Assembly: GCF_004355005.1 (NCBI RefSeq) | Contig: NZ_SMSJ01000051.1 | Location: 1-40,795 of the forward strand | Origin: Dankookia rubra | GTDB taxonomy: Bacteria > Pseudomonadota > Alphaproteobacteria > Acetobacterales > Acetobacteraceae | Direction: 5' to 3' | DNA: 40,795 bases | Part shown: positions 26,012-34,610 of the stretch, one piece after another | Layout of the letters: each line of letters opens with the position of its first letter | Numbering within the stretch: position 1 is the first letter of the stretch | Position numbers and translations under genes: made by a program | Notes under the pieces: generated by a model | Told to the model about the DNA's origin: nothing | Database searches by the model: none | Seen by the model: only the letters and a program-made list of their open reading frames with translations

Positions 26012-26868
26012 CAGACCCTCCGCGCCGCAGGCGCGCCGAACATGCCCTGCGGCGCGGCGAGCAGCACGATGATGAACAGCGCGAAGACGGCGACTGAGGA
26101 GAAGATGCCGCCCACCATGAAGTTCGCCGCCTGCTGGAACAGCCCGAGCAGGATGCCGCCGATCACCGCGCCGCGGTTGTTGCCGAGGCCGCCGAGCGCC
26201 ACCGGGACGAAGCCGTAGAAGTTCAGCAGCGCGCCGTTGGCGAAGAAGGCCAGCAGGAGCTGCCCGCCGGCGAAGCCCGCCAGCGCGCCGATGGCGCCCG
26301 CCAGCGCATAGCTGGCGATGCGCAGGTTGCGCTCCGGCAGGCCGAGCGCGCGGGCGGCGAAGTTGTCCTCCGCCACCGCCAGGAAGGCGCGGCCGACCAG
26401 CGTCCGGCGATAGAGGAATTCGAGGCTGAGGATGGTCGCGGCGCAGGCGGCGACCGGCAGCCAGTACTTCTCGTCCCAGACGCCCTCGCCGAGCCCGACC
26501 AGGCGCGGGAAGGGCTGCGGTTCGGTGCTCCAGAGGATCGCCGCGGTCTGCTGCACCATCAGCGCGAGCGCCAGGGTGGATAGCACGTACAGATGCTGGT
26601 CGAGGCTTTTCAGCACCGGCCGCACCGCGACGTATTCGGTGATCACGCCCAGCAAGGCGCAGGCCGCGAGCGTCAGAACCAGGGCCGGCAGCAGCGGCAG
26701 GCCGAGCCGCAGCATGAAGAGGGAGCCGAAGACGCCGCCGAGCATGCCGAGCTGCCCGGCGGTGAAGCTCATGACGCGGGAGGTCGCGAACATCGTGTTA
26801 TAGGTGATGCCGATCAGCGCATAGATCGCGCCGACGGCCAGGCCCGAGGCCAGGATGGAAGCCAGCAT
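26011..26868 (-). CDS. livH: Branched-chain amino acid-type ABC importer, permease LivH
   Basis: The 285-residue membrane protein has about eight hydrophobic segments, starting MLASILASGLAVGAIYALIGITYNTMFATSRVMSF, and contains the LivH-type ALGLPERNLRIASYALAGAIGALAG loop and GNNRGAVIGGILLGL near the C-terminus. It forms the channel with the LivM part of the fusion. GGAGG lies 7 nt before the ATG. The receptor gene is 24 bp upstream. Confidence 0.92.
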
Positions 26869-26892
26869 CGGCGAACCTCCGCGTCCCCTGGC

Positions 26893-28092
26893 TCAGCCGT
26901 AGCCCGGGGCGAGGGCGAAGGTGCCGTTCCTGCCCGAGCTGGCGTCGGACATGATGACATCGCCGACCGGGTAGCCGTTGTGCTCATCCGGCGTGAAGCT
27001 GAAATTGCCGTAGTAGCCGGGCCGCGCCTTCAGCGTGTTCCAGTAGCCGATGATCGCCTCGTTCGAGGTGCTGCCGGTGGCGGCGACGGCTTCCGCGATC
27101 ATCTCCACCGCATCGACGCCGCAGGCGACCCACCACATCAGCGTGTCGTTCAGCGCCACCTTGCCGGACATCTTCTGCACCAGGGATTCGGTGCGGTCCG
27201 GCAGCTTGCCGTCGGCGCCGTAGCTGCAGCTGCGGTAGCCGATGCAATAAACCTTCTTCCAGTTGTCCGGCTTGTCGAGCAGCGAGGCAATCTCGCCCGA
27301 GGACAGCGCGGGGTGGCCGATGAAGGGCACGTCCCAGCCCATCTTGGCGCGGGTGTTCAGCAGGCGGGCAATCATGCCGGTGGAGACCGACCAGATCACG
27401 ATCGCTTCCGCCCCCGCGTTGCGGGCGCGCAGCATGTCGGGCGTCATGTCCGGCTGGGTCGCGTCGATATTGGCCTTGTAGACCACCTCGGCACCGGCCT
27501 TCTGGATATTGGCGGCGGAGGCGTTGGCGGCGGTGACGCCATAGCCGGTGGTATCGCCCACCACGGCCACCTTCTTCACCTTGGCGATGTTCAGGGTGTA
27601 GCCCCGCACCGCATCGTCCCACTGGGTGTTGCTGGGGGCGATGCGGAAGGCGTTCGGGTACTTCTTGGTGTCGATCAGGCTGTCCACCACGCAGGGGTGG
27701 ATGTTCGGCATCTTGCCGCGGGCCATGATGGCGGTGGTCGCCAGGCTCTCGCCTGAATTGGTCGGGCCCCAGATGGCATGCACCTTCAGCTGGCTGATCA
27801 TCTCCTGCGTCGCGTTCACCGCCTTGGTGGGGTCGCCCTGGGTGTCACGGGTGATGATCTCCACCTTGCGGCCCTTCACGCCGCCGGACGCGTTGATCGC
27901 CTCCGCGGCGAAGAGCACGCCCCGGTTGAAGCCGATCGCTGGCGCGCTGCTCGGCCCGGTCATGGCGGCGAGCCAGCCGATGCGGATCGGGTCGGTCTGG
28001 GCGAGGGCAGGGCTGGCGAGGCCGAAGCTGCTCGCGGCAACAAGCCCCGTGCCGCCAAGGGCCAGGCCCCGGCGTGTGATCATCATGGACAT
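26893..28092 (-). CDS. Periplasmic amino acid/amide-binding receptor (LivK-like)
   Basis: The 399-residue receptor has a twin-arginine-like signal (MSMMITRRGLALGGTGLVAA, cleaved near ALAQTD). It shows the two-lobe layout of LivK-type receptors: IRIGWLAAMTGPSS..., IGFNRGVLFAAEAINASGGVKGRKVEIITRDTQGDP, the AIWGPTNSGESLA block and AVVGDTTGYG. The mature protein has six cysteines or fewer in its second lobe. Ligand unknown: branched-chain amino acids, amides and aromatic acids are all possible. GGAGG precedes the ATG. First gene of the liv operon, divergent from the aminotransferase gene across 246 bp. Confidence 0.9.
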   Translation of the reverse strand: MSMMITRRGLALGGTGLVAASSFGLASPALAQTDPIRIGWLAAMTGPSSAPAIGFNRGVLFAAEAINASGGVKGRKVEIITRDTQGDPTKAVNATQEMISQLKVHAIWGPTNSGESLATTAIMARGKMPNIHPCVVDSLIDTKKYPNAFRIAPSNTQWDDAVRGYTLNIAKVKKVAVVGDTTGYGVTAANASAANIQKAGAEVVYKANIDATQPDMTPDMLRARNAGAEAIVIWSVSTGMIARLLNTRAKMGWDVPFIGHPALSSGEIASLLDKPDNWKKVYCIGYRSCSYGADGKLPDRTESLVQKMSGKVALNDTLMWWVACGVDAVEMIAEAVAATGSTSNEAIIGYWNTLKARPGYYGNFSFTPDEHNGYPVGDVIMSDASSGRNGTFALAPGYG

Positions 28093-28338
28093 TCCTGTTC
28101 CTCCAGGGGCCGGCCCGGTTGGCCGGGTGCGGCAGGGTCTTGGGCGATCAGTCGCGCGGTCAGGCCGCGGCGGCGTGCTGCGCCCATCCTGCGGGGACGG
28201 CAGGCGATGTCAACGTGGCGCGGCATGGATCACGCCGCCGCTGCCGCAGCAGGATTGCCGTGCTGCGGATGCGGCGGCAGAGTGCCGCGACCGGGGCGCC
28301 CGCCGCCCCCAAGGAACCGTCCAGGGACCATCGCCGCC

Positions 28339-29589
28339 ATGTCCACCACGACCGGACCCGACTACGAGCGCCTGTTCCGCCGCGGGGTGCCCGCCGCGGC
28401 GCCGCGTTTCACCGGCTTCCCGAAATACAACTTCATCGGCGGCCACAACGACCCGACCATGCTGCCGGTCGAGGCGCTGGCGGATTGCGCCGCGGCGGCG
28501 CTCCGGCGGGAGGGCGCGAGCCTCTCGCTCTACAACCTCGGCCACGGCCCGCTCGGCCATCGCGGCATGCGCGACCTGGTGGTGGACAAGGTGCGCCGCC
28601 ATCGCGGCATCGAGGTGACGCGGGATGAGGTGCTGCTGACCTCGGGCTCGCTGCAGGGCCTGGACTTGGTGAACAGCCTGCTGCTGGAAGCCGGCGACAC
28701 CGTCCTGTTCGAGGAGCTGTCCTATGGCGGTGCCATCTCCCGCGTCCGCACCCTCGGCGTCGAGCCCGTGCCGATGCCGCTGGACGCCGAGGGCATCCGG
28801 ATCGACACGCTGTCGAACGCGCTGGATGCGCTGAAGGCGAAGGGCGTCACGCCGAAATACATCTACACCATCCCGACCATCCAGAACCCGACCGGCTCCA
28901 TCCTGTCGCTGGAGCGCCGGGAACAGCTCCTCAAGCTGGTCCGCGCGCATGGCGTGCCGGTTTTCGAGGACGAGTGCTATGCCGACCTGATCTGGACCGG
29001 CCAGGGGATCGGGCATGACGTGCCGCCCGCGCTCTACGCCATGGACCCGGGCCAGGTGATCCATATCGGCAGCTTCTCGAAAACCCTCGCTCCGGCCCTG
29101 CGCTCGGCCTATGCGGTCGCGCCCTGGCCGGTGCTGTCGCGGCTGGTCGCGCTGAAGACCGATGCCGGCAGCGCCTCGGTCGAGCAGATGCTGGTGGCCG
29201 AATACTTCTCCCGCAACTTCGACAACCATGTCGCGGCGCTGTCCGGCGTGTTGAAGGAGAAGCTCGACGTGATGGTCGAGGCGGTGGAGCGCGAATTCGG
29301 CAGCGCCGCCGAATGCTTCGTCCCGAAGGGCGGCATCTTTCTCTGGATCAAACTCCCGCCCGAGGTCGACGTCCGCAAGCTGGTCAAGCCGGCGGCCGAG
29401 CGCGGCATCGCCTTCAACCCAGGGCCGGAATGGGCGGTGGTGCCGGACTCGGCCAGTTCGCAGCTGCGGCTCTGCTTCGCGCTGCCTAGCAAGGAGGAGA
29501 TCCGCGAGGGCGTCGCCGCCTTTGCCCGGGTCTGCTTCGAGCAGACCGGCATCCCGGCGCGCAGCGGCAATATCCGCAACGCCGGCTGA
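28339..29589 (+). CDS. PLP-dependent class I/II aminotransferase (2-aminoadipate transaminase-like)
   Basis: The 416-residue enzyme has the fold type I landmarks: YNLGHGPLGHRGMRDLVVDKV near 75, TSGSLQGLDLVNSLLLEAGDTVLFEELSYGGAI, the PTIQNPTGSILSLERR segment, EDECYADL with the Asp that contacts the pyridine nitrogen, and HIGSFSKTLAPALRSAYAV with the PLP lysine near residue 249. The group includes LysN-type 2-aminoadipate aminotransferases and MocR-like enzyme domains, but no winged-helix domain is present here. Substrate unknown. It is divergent from the LivK-like receptor gene, so amino acid uptake and transamination may be linked. Confidence 0.88.
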   Translation: MSTTTGPDYERLFRRGVPAAAPRFTGFPKYNFIGGHNDPTMLPVEALADCAAAALRREGASLSLYNLGHGPLGHRGMRDLVVDKVRRHRGIEVTRDEVLLTSGSLQGLDLVNSLLLEAGDTVLFEELSYGGAISRVRTLGVEPVPMPLDAEGIRIDTLSNALDALKAKGVTPKYIYTIPTIQNPTGSILSLERREQLLKLVRAHGVPVFEDECYADLIWTGQGIGHDVPPALYAMDPGQVIHIGSFSKTLAPALRSAYAVAPWPVLSRLVALKTDAGSASVEQMLVAEYFSRNFDNHVAALSGVLKEKLDVMVEAVEREFGSAAECFVPKGGIFLWIKLPPEVDVRKLVKPAAERGIAFNPGPEWAVVPDSASSQLRLCFALPSKEEIREGVAAFARVCFEQTGIPARSGNIRNAG

Positions 29590-29590
29590 C

Positions 29591-30067
29591 TCAGGCGGGC
29601 TCGGCCACCGGCACCCGCCGCACCGGGAGATTCAGCGGGATCAGCCCCATCTCCAGGCTGCGAGCGATCCGCCGGGCGCGTTCCAGCATGTGCTCGGCGC
29701 CCTCCGGCGTCAGCCAGGCACGCACCGTGTCCTCGAACAGCTCAAGCCAGCGGGCGAAATGCGCCGGGGTCAGCGCCAGCGGCCGGTGCGCCTGCATCGG
29801 CTGGCCGCGATAGTCGCCGGTCATCAGCGCGACCGAGCTCCAGAAGCGGGCGAGGTTGGCGATATGCGCCTCCCAGTCCTCGACGCCGGCGAAGGCCGGG
29901 CCCAGCAACGGGTCCTGCCGCGCCGCGCCGTAGAAGGCGCGCAGGACAGCCTCGACCGTGGCGGCATCCAGGCCGGTGCGGGCGGTGATCTCGGCGCCGA
30001 GCGCGGCGCGGCGGTCGGCGGTTTCCGGGATGGGATGCAAGGCAAATTCTCCGTATCCGGGAAGCAT
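29591..30067 (-). CDS. Group III truncated haemoglobin
   Basis: The 158-residue protein has the group III trHb pattern: LHPIPETADRRAALGAEITARTGLD at the N-terminus, FYGAARQDPLLGPAF, the W-AHIANLARFWSSVALMTGDYRGQPMQAH block (proximal His near HIANL/QAHRPL region) and HFARWLELFEDTVRAWLTPEGAEHMLERARRIA. Such globins bind O2 and NO; they often accompany NO or redox stress. ATG at 30067 is chosen because the only longer start is a TTG at 30091, which would place an operator-like palindrome inside the gene. Its stop lies one base from that of the aminotransferase gene. Confidence 0.88.
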   Translation of the reverse strand: MLPGYGEFALHPIPETADRRAALGAEITARTGLDAATVEAVLRAFYGAARQDPLLGPAFAGVEDWEAHIANLARFWSSVALMTGDYRGQPMQAHRPLALTPAHFARWLELFEDTVRAWLTPEGAEHMLERARRIARSLEMGLIPLNLPVRRVPVAEPA

Positions 30068-30072
30068 GCCTG

Positions 30073-30087
30073 ATATAAGTGGTATAT
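30073..30087. promoter_or_regulatory. AT-rich inverted repeat in the trHb/flavoprotein divergent promoter
   Basis: ATATA-agtgg-TATAT is a perfect 5-bp inverted repeat in an AT-rich island (about 30050-30110) of an otherwise very GC-rich region. It is 6-20 nt before the trHb ATG and about 95 nt before the divergent flavoprotein ATG. Size and layout suit an operator for a dimeric regulator, for example an Rrf2 family protein such as NsrR, but the match to a known site is weak. Confidence 0.4.
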
Positions 30088-30180
30088 GCAATGCGATTAT
30101 GAATTCTCGATCGCCGCCGCTTGCGCTCCGCGCTGGCCGGCCGATGCTGGCAGCCCTGCCTGAGTGCCGGAGACCTGACC

Positions 30181-31617
30181 ATGCCGGACCATGTCGATGG
30201 CCTCTCGGCGCACGAGGCCCGGGTCGCCCATGACCTCGAGCTGCTGCTGCGGTCGCCGGCCAACTGGACCGCCCCGCCGACCGGCCCGGACGGCGAGCCG
30301 GTGCTGGACGTGCTGGTGGTGGGCGCCGGCATGTACGGCATCGCCGCCACCGCCGCCCTGACCTTCAAGGGCCTGCGCAACGTCCTGATGCTGGACCGCG
30401 CCCCGGCGGGCCGCGAAGGCCCCTGGGTTACGACGGCGCGGATGGAGACGCTGCGCTCGCCGAAGCACCTGCCCGGAGTCGCGCTCGGCATCCCCTCGCT
30501 CACCTTCCGCGCCTGGTTCGAGGCGCGATCCGGCGCCGCGGCCTGGGAGCGGCTTTACAAGATCCCGAATGCCGACTGGCAGGACTACCTCGGCTGGATC
30601 CGCCGCGTGCTGCGCCTGCCCGCGGCGAACGGGGTGGAGCTGCTGCGGGTGGAGCCGCGCGGCGGCGTGCTGGCGGCGGTGCTGCGGCAGGATGGCGCCG
30701 AGCGCGTGCAGCTGACCCGCCGCCTGGTGCTGGCGACCGGCCGCGGCGGCACCGGCGGCTTTACCGCGCCGCCGGGGATCGATCCCGGCCTGCTGCCGGA
30801 CCTCGCGGCGCATGGCGGCGGGCCGGTCGACTTCACCGCGCTGCGCGGATGCCGCGTCGCGGTGATCGGCGGCGGCCCGACCGCCTGGGACAATGCCGCG
30901 ACCGCGCTGGAACGCGGCGCGGCGCGGGTCGACATGTATGTCCGCCGTGCCGCGCTGCCGCAGGTGAACAAGGGCCGCGGCTCCGCCCATCCCGGCTTCT
31001 TCGAGGGCTGGGCGACGCTGCCGCCAGCGGAGAAGTGGCGGATTCTCTGCTACATGCACGACCTGCAATCGCCGCCGCCGCACGAATCCATCCATCGCGC
31101 GCTTCGGCTCCCAGGCTTCCACATTCATCTCGGCACGCCGGTGCTGGGCGCTGCGCGGGACGCGGGGCAGGTGCGGCTGGAGCTTGGTGGCGGCGCTGCC
31201 ACGGCCGATTTCCTCATCCTCGGCACTGGCTATGGCATGGATGTAGCGGGCATCGCCGAGTTGGCGCCGCTCGCGCCGCGCATCGCCACCTGGGCCGATC
31301 GCTTCACCCCGCCGCCGGACCAGGAAAGGCCGGAGCTCGGCCGCTTCCCCTGGCTGGGGGAAGGGTTCGAGCTGGAGGGGCGCGATTCGGCCAGGGATGC
31401 GGTGCTGTCCCGCATCCACTTGTTCAGCCATGCCGCCTTCGCCAGCCTGGGCGCCATCGCCTCGGACGTGCCGGGCGTCTCGGCGGGGGCGGAACGGCTG
31501 GCGCACCGCATCGCCGCGCGCTTCTTCGCCGAGGACATCGACGCCATCCGCGGCCGGCTCGAGGCCTTCGCCGAGCCGGAGCTGCAGGACACGCCTTTCT
31601 TCGTCCGGCCCCGCTGA
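30181..31617 (+). CDS. FAD/NAD(P)-binding flavoprotein oxidoreductase
   Basis: The 478-residue protein has an N-terminal FAD motif, VLDVLVVGAGMYGIAA (GAGMYG at 48-53), and a second nucleotide motif, CRVAVIGGGPTAWDNAA, near residue 220. Between these are WVTTARMETLRSPKHLPG and LYKIPNADWQDYLGWIRRVL. The two-domain layout fits flavin monooxygenase or lysine N-hydroxylase-like enzymes, although the fingerprint between them is not a standard Baeyer-Villiger motif. Substrate unknown. The ATG at 30181 is chosen since the conserved part starts at residue 10. Its TGA and the stop of the convergent SDR gene form one TGATCA, with no spacer. Confidence 0.83.
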   Translation: MPDHVDGLSAHEARVAHDLELLLRSPANWTAPPTGPDGEPVLDVLVVGAGMYGIAATAALTFKGLRNVLMLDRAPAGREGPWVTTARMETLRSPKHLPGVALGIPSLTFRAWFEARSGAAAWERLYKIPNADWQDYLGWIRRVLRLPAANGVELLRVEPRGGVLAAVLRQDGAERVQLTRRLVLATGRGGTGGFTAPPGIDPGLLPDLAAHGGGPVDFTALRGCRVAVIGGGPTAWDNAATALERGAARVDMYVRRAALPQVNKGRGSAHPGFFEGWATLPPAEKWRILCYMHDLQSPPPHESIHRALRLPGFHIHLGTPVLGAARDAGQVRLELGGGAATADFLILGTGYGMDVAGIAELAPLAPRIATWADRFTPPPDQERPELGRFPWLGEGFELEGRDSARDAVLSRIHLFSHAAFASLGAIASDVPGVSAGAERLAHRIAARFFAEDIDAIRGRLEAFAEPELQDTPFFVRPR

Positions 31618-32427
31618 TCAGCGATCAGGGGCCGAGCCCGGCTCCGCCATCTTGCGGTGCTGCTCCGCCAGCATGCCCGCAGGGGTGATCGAGGCGATCG
31701 CGGTCTGCAACTTGTTGTGCCAGCCGGTCACCACGTCGCCATCGCCGCGCATCATCGCCTTGTACCCGGTCTCGGCCACCATCGCCGGGTCGTCCTTCTT
31801 CGACTGGCCGATCTTGGTGTCCAGCATCTCGGCGCGCTCGAAGAACTCGGTCTCGGTCGCGCCCGGCATCAGGCAGGTGACGGTGACGCCACGGTCCTTC
31901 ACCTCATGCCGCAAGGCAAAGGAAAAGCTGTCGAGGAAGGCCTTCGAGGCGTTGTAGACCGCCTGGTAGGTGCCCGGGCTGAAGCCGGCGATCGAGCCGG
32001 TGATCAGGATGCGTCCCTCGCCACGGTCGCGCATGCCGCGGCCGACCTGCTGGAGCAGTCGCAGCGTGCCGGTGATATTGGTGTCGATCACGTGCCGGAC
32101 CGCGGCGAAATCCTGGTCGAGGAAGCCGTGCCCGAGCCCGCGCCCGGCATTGGCCAGCAGCGCCGCCACCGGCCGGCCGCGCAGCGCGGCGACCAGGCGA
32201 TCGACGCCCTCCATCGTCGCCAGGTCGGCCTGCACCGCCTCTACCCCGGCACCGAGGCTGCGCAACTCGGACGCTGCCTGCTCGATCGCGGGCTCATCGG
32301 CGGCGATGACCAGGTCGAAGCCGTCACGGGCGCAGCATTTCGCCAGTTCACGGCCGATGCCGCTGGAGGCGCCGGTGACGACGGCGAGCGGCCGAGCTTC
32401 GGTATTCGTCGCCTGCGGTTCGGGCAT
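31618..32427 (-). CDS. Short-chain dehydrogenase/reductase
   Basis: The 269-residue protein has the classical SDR elements: cofactor motif TGASSGIG near 23-30, Asp/NAG region (LLANAGRG), and the catalytic Ser and Tyr-x-x-x-Lys in GSIAGFSPGTYQAVYNASKAF. After the active site comes TCLMPGATETEFF. Asn, Ser, Tyr and Lys are all there, so it should be active on an alcohol or ketone with NAD(P). The ATG at 32427 follows TTCGGAGGATC, a strong ribosome site. Upstream in-frame codons to 32622 are not conserved. It is convergent with the flavoprotein gene. Confidence 0.9.
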   Translation of the reverse strand: MPEPQATNTEARPLAVVTGASSGIGRELAKCCARDGFDLVIAADEPAIEQAASELRSLGAGVEAVQADLATMEGVDRLVAALRGRPVAALLANAGRGLGHGFLDQDFAAVRHVIDTNITGTLRLLQQVGRGMRDRGEGRILITGSIAGFSPGTYQAVYNASKAFLDSFSFALRHEVKDRGVTVTCLMPGATETEFFERAEMLDTKIGQSKKDDPAMVAETGYKAMMRGDGDVVTGWHNKLQTAIASITPAGMLAEQHRKMAEPGSAPDR

Positions 32428-32935
32428 GCGGGGATCCTCCGAAAATGGCCGTCCAAACACGCTGCGCGGTGCGGCGTTCCCGGCCGTTCCGGCACCACGC
32501 GATCCCGGTCGCTGGCGCTGAACGGATCGCGGAAACGCGCGCAGGCCTCGATCTCCGGGCTCGGCACGACGGCCGCTCGCATCGGACAGGCCGGCGCCGG
32601 CCATGTTGGCGAACAGGACCATGGCCCGGAGCCGGACGGTGCCGCGCAGGCTTGGCCGTCAGGGCGCAAATCGCCTTGGCTTCGTCCGCTCGTGAGGCAG
32701 CCTTAACCGGGGTACCGCCGGTCGGTTGTGCCGGCAGCGGCGCGGCGACTCCCTCAGACGAAACCTAGCGACCGATTCGGTGCTGCCGAGGCGGCCTCAG
32801 ACGATCACGAGGTGTCGGCCTGCGGCACCGCAAGGCGGGCGCGGGCAATGCCGATTCACGCCCTCCCGCAATCTGCCCTGGGCAGCCGGTGCGTCCGGCC
32901 CGCGGGTCATCGGCTCCGGCCCAGGCCCATCCGCG
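32428..32935. other. 508-bp region without a recognisable gene
   Basis: Apart from the SDR ribosome site and promoter area near 32430-32520, I see no protein with recognisable motifs in any frame, no tRNA and no strong hairpin. Open frames here are short. It marks the left edge of a stretch (to 36765) that is rich in broken genes. Confidence 0.5.
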
Positions 32936-33850
32936 TCAGACGGCGCGCGGCGCTTGCTCCCTCGGCGACCAAGTCGCGGCGAGCACCGCGCCCGTCTCGG
33001 ATTCCGTGACGAACACCGTCCTGCCATCCGGCCCAAAGGCGAGGTTGGTCGTGGTCGCGCCGCGGCAGGAGCGGATCCGAGCGATCGGCTCGCCCTGCGG
33101 CGAGAGCACGAACACGCTGCCCAGGGAGGCATGCGCCACCAGCAAGTTGCCCGCCGCGTCCATCGCCATCCCATCCGGCCCGCTGGTGCCGTGGAACGAC
33201 GCGAAGCGCCCAACCTTGGCGGTGCTCCCGTCCGGCAGCAGTGGCAGGCGCCAGACCGCGTTGTCGCGCGTCATTGCGACGAACAGCACCTCCTCCTCCG
33301 GCGAGAGGGCCAGCCCGTTCGGGCTCGGGCCATTGGCGAGCAGGCAGTCGAGCTGGCCACCCGGGCGCAGCCGGTACACCCGCCCGGTCGGGTCGTGCAG
33401 CCCGGTCTGCCCCTGGTCGGTGAAATAGAGGTCGCCGTTGCGCGCGAATACGAGGTCGTTCGGGCCCTTGAAGCGCTCGCTGTTGCGCCGGGCAAGTACC
33501 GGCGCAACCTGCCCCGTGGCGATGTCGAGCGCCAGGATGCCCTGCTTGTAGTCGGCGACGTACAGGCGGGCGCCGTCCGGATGCAGGGCCAGTCCGTTCG
33601 GCTCCCCATCGTATTCGGCGAGCTGTGTCCAGCGCCCCTCGGGCGAGATGCGCAGGATCCGGCCATGCGGGATGTCGGTGACGTGGAGATTGCCCGCCGC
33701 GTCGAAGCAGGGCCCTTCCAGGAAGCAGTCCACCGGCAAGCCGCGTTTGTTGGCGCGCGACCACTCGGTGGCCACCGGGCGGCGCAGCTCCGCCGGCATC
33801 TCGGTATGCAGGCGCGTGTCGATCGGGCGGGGCGGGGATCCGGTTTCCAA
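32936..33850 (-). CDS. SMP-30/gluconolactonase-like beta-propeller hydrolase
   Basis: The 304-residue protein from the TTG at 33850 has the six-bladed SMP-30/regucalcin fold signatures: FLEGPCFDAAGNLHVTDIPHGRILRISPEG, EPNGLALHPDGARLYVADY, GPNDLVFARNGDLYFTDQG and SPNGLALSPEEEVLFVAMT. The metal-binding Glu (FLEGP), Asn (PND) and Asp/Asn of later blades are present. Relatives open sugar lactones. An ATG at 33799 is also possible, but the segment before it (PIDTRLHTEMPAELR) is family-like. It is the only apparently intact gene in the decay zone. Confidence 0.85.
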   Translation of the reverse strand: METGSPPRPIDTRLHTEMPAELRRPVATEWSRANKRGLPVDCFLEGPCFDAAGNLHVTDIPHGRILRISPEGRWTQLAEYDGEPNGLALHPDGARLYVADYKQGILALDIATGQVAPVLARRNSERFKGPNDLVFARNGDLYFTDQGQTGLHDPTGRVYRLRPGGQLDCLLANGPSPNGLALSPEEEVLFVAMTRDNAVWRLPLLPDGSTAKVGRFASFHGTSGPDGMAMDAAGNLLVAHASLGSVFVLSPQGEPIARIRSCRGATTTNLAFGPDGRTVFVTESETGAVLAATWSPREQAPRAV

Positions 33851-33880
33851 TGCCTTGTCTCCGGTTGGGTGTCTGGTTTC

Positions 33881-33990
33881 AGCCGCCGAGGCCGCGTGAC
33901 AGCTGCGCGGCCTTTTCGGTGACCAGGGCGGCGGGCCTGTCGTGGCTCCGCGGCCCGCCGACGCCGAGCGCGCCGAGAAAGTGCCGGCCC
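33881..33990 (-). pseudogene. Possible C-terminal remnant of an IclR-type regulator
   Basis: The minus-strand frame reads LGALGVGGPRSHDRPAALVTEKAAQLSRGLGG then TGA. It resembles the end of IclR-family regulators, which finish with an A-I/L-G-V-x-G-P block, a helix of A/E/K/R residues and L-S-x-x-L-G. Nothing upstream continues the protein. It ends 30 bp before the SMP-30 gene, where a regulator would be expected. The fragment is short and the call tentative. Confidence 0.3.
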
Positions 33991-34009
33991 CGGCGGACGA
34001 CCGGCGCCG

Positions 34010-34312
34010 ATCGGTCGCGTGGTCTGCGACACCCTGCCGCAGCGCGTGGCGGTCGAGAACCGCACCGGGGCTGCCCGAAGGTGGCCTACGATCCGCTGCG
34101 CGACTTCGGATTCGTGTCGACGGCCGCGTCCCGGCTTGCCGTGCTGCTGGCGGCCAAGGGCGCATCCTGCCGGACGGTCGCGGACATCGTCGCCGCAGTC
34201 AAGGCGATGCGCGGCGGGCTCGCCGCCGGAGGAGTTCCGCTCCTTCCTCACCGCCGAGCACGCGCAGTGGGGCAAGGTCATGCGCGATGCTCGCGTCCAG
34301 TCGGGCCGAACG
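34010..34312 (+). pseudogene. Decayed Bug/TctC substrate-binding protein
   Basis: Three pieces of one Bug receptor lie in order in different frames: VVCDTLPQRVAVENRTGA (34019-34072; the VENRPGAG block), AYDPLRDFGFVSTAASRLAVLL...CRTVADIVAAVKA (about 34085-34206; the region after LPYDP.KDFAPV), and PEEFRSFLTAEHAQWGKVMRDARVQ (about 34227-34302; the C-terminus). An intact receptor is about 970 bp, so more than two-thirds is gone, with deletions between each piece. Contrast the intact family member at 6892-7863. Confidence 0.7.
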
Positions 34313-34610
34313 GGCTTCGAGCACGGCGGCCGAGGTCGAGCGGCGCCGGTGCCGAGGCCAATGCCGGTTTGTCCTGCCCTATGGCGGGTGCGTGCCGAAA
34401 CATCGGCAGCGCCCGCCCTGACCGCGTGGCGCATGACACGTCGCGAAAGGGCAGGTCCCCCGCCCGATCGAAGGCCGGGCCCGGATGGCGGTATCACCAC
34501 CGGGCCGCGCGTCACCGGCAAGCGCCGGAACCGGCCCGCCGCCCTGCTACGCCTGTCCGACCGAAGCGAGGCAGGGCAGAGGAGCGCTGCGGCACGGCGC
34601 CGGCATGCGG
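34313..34610. other. About 300 bp without a recognisable gene
   Basis: No motif-bearing reading frame was found between the Bug remnant and the SDR pseudogene. Frames are open because of high GC but carry no family pattern. Confidence 0.45.
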
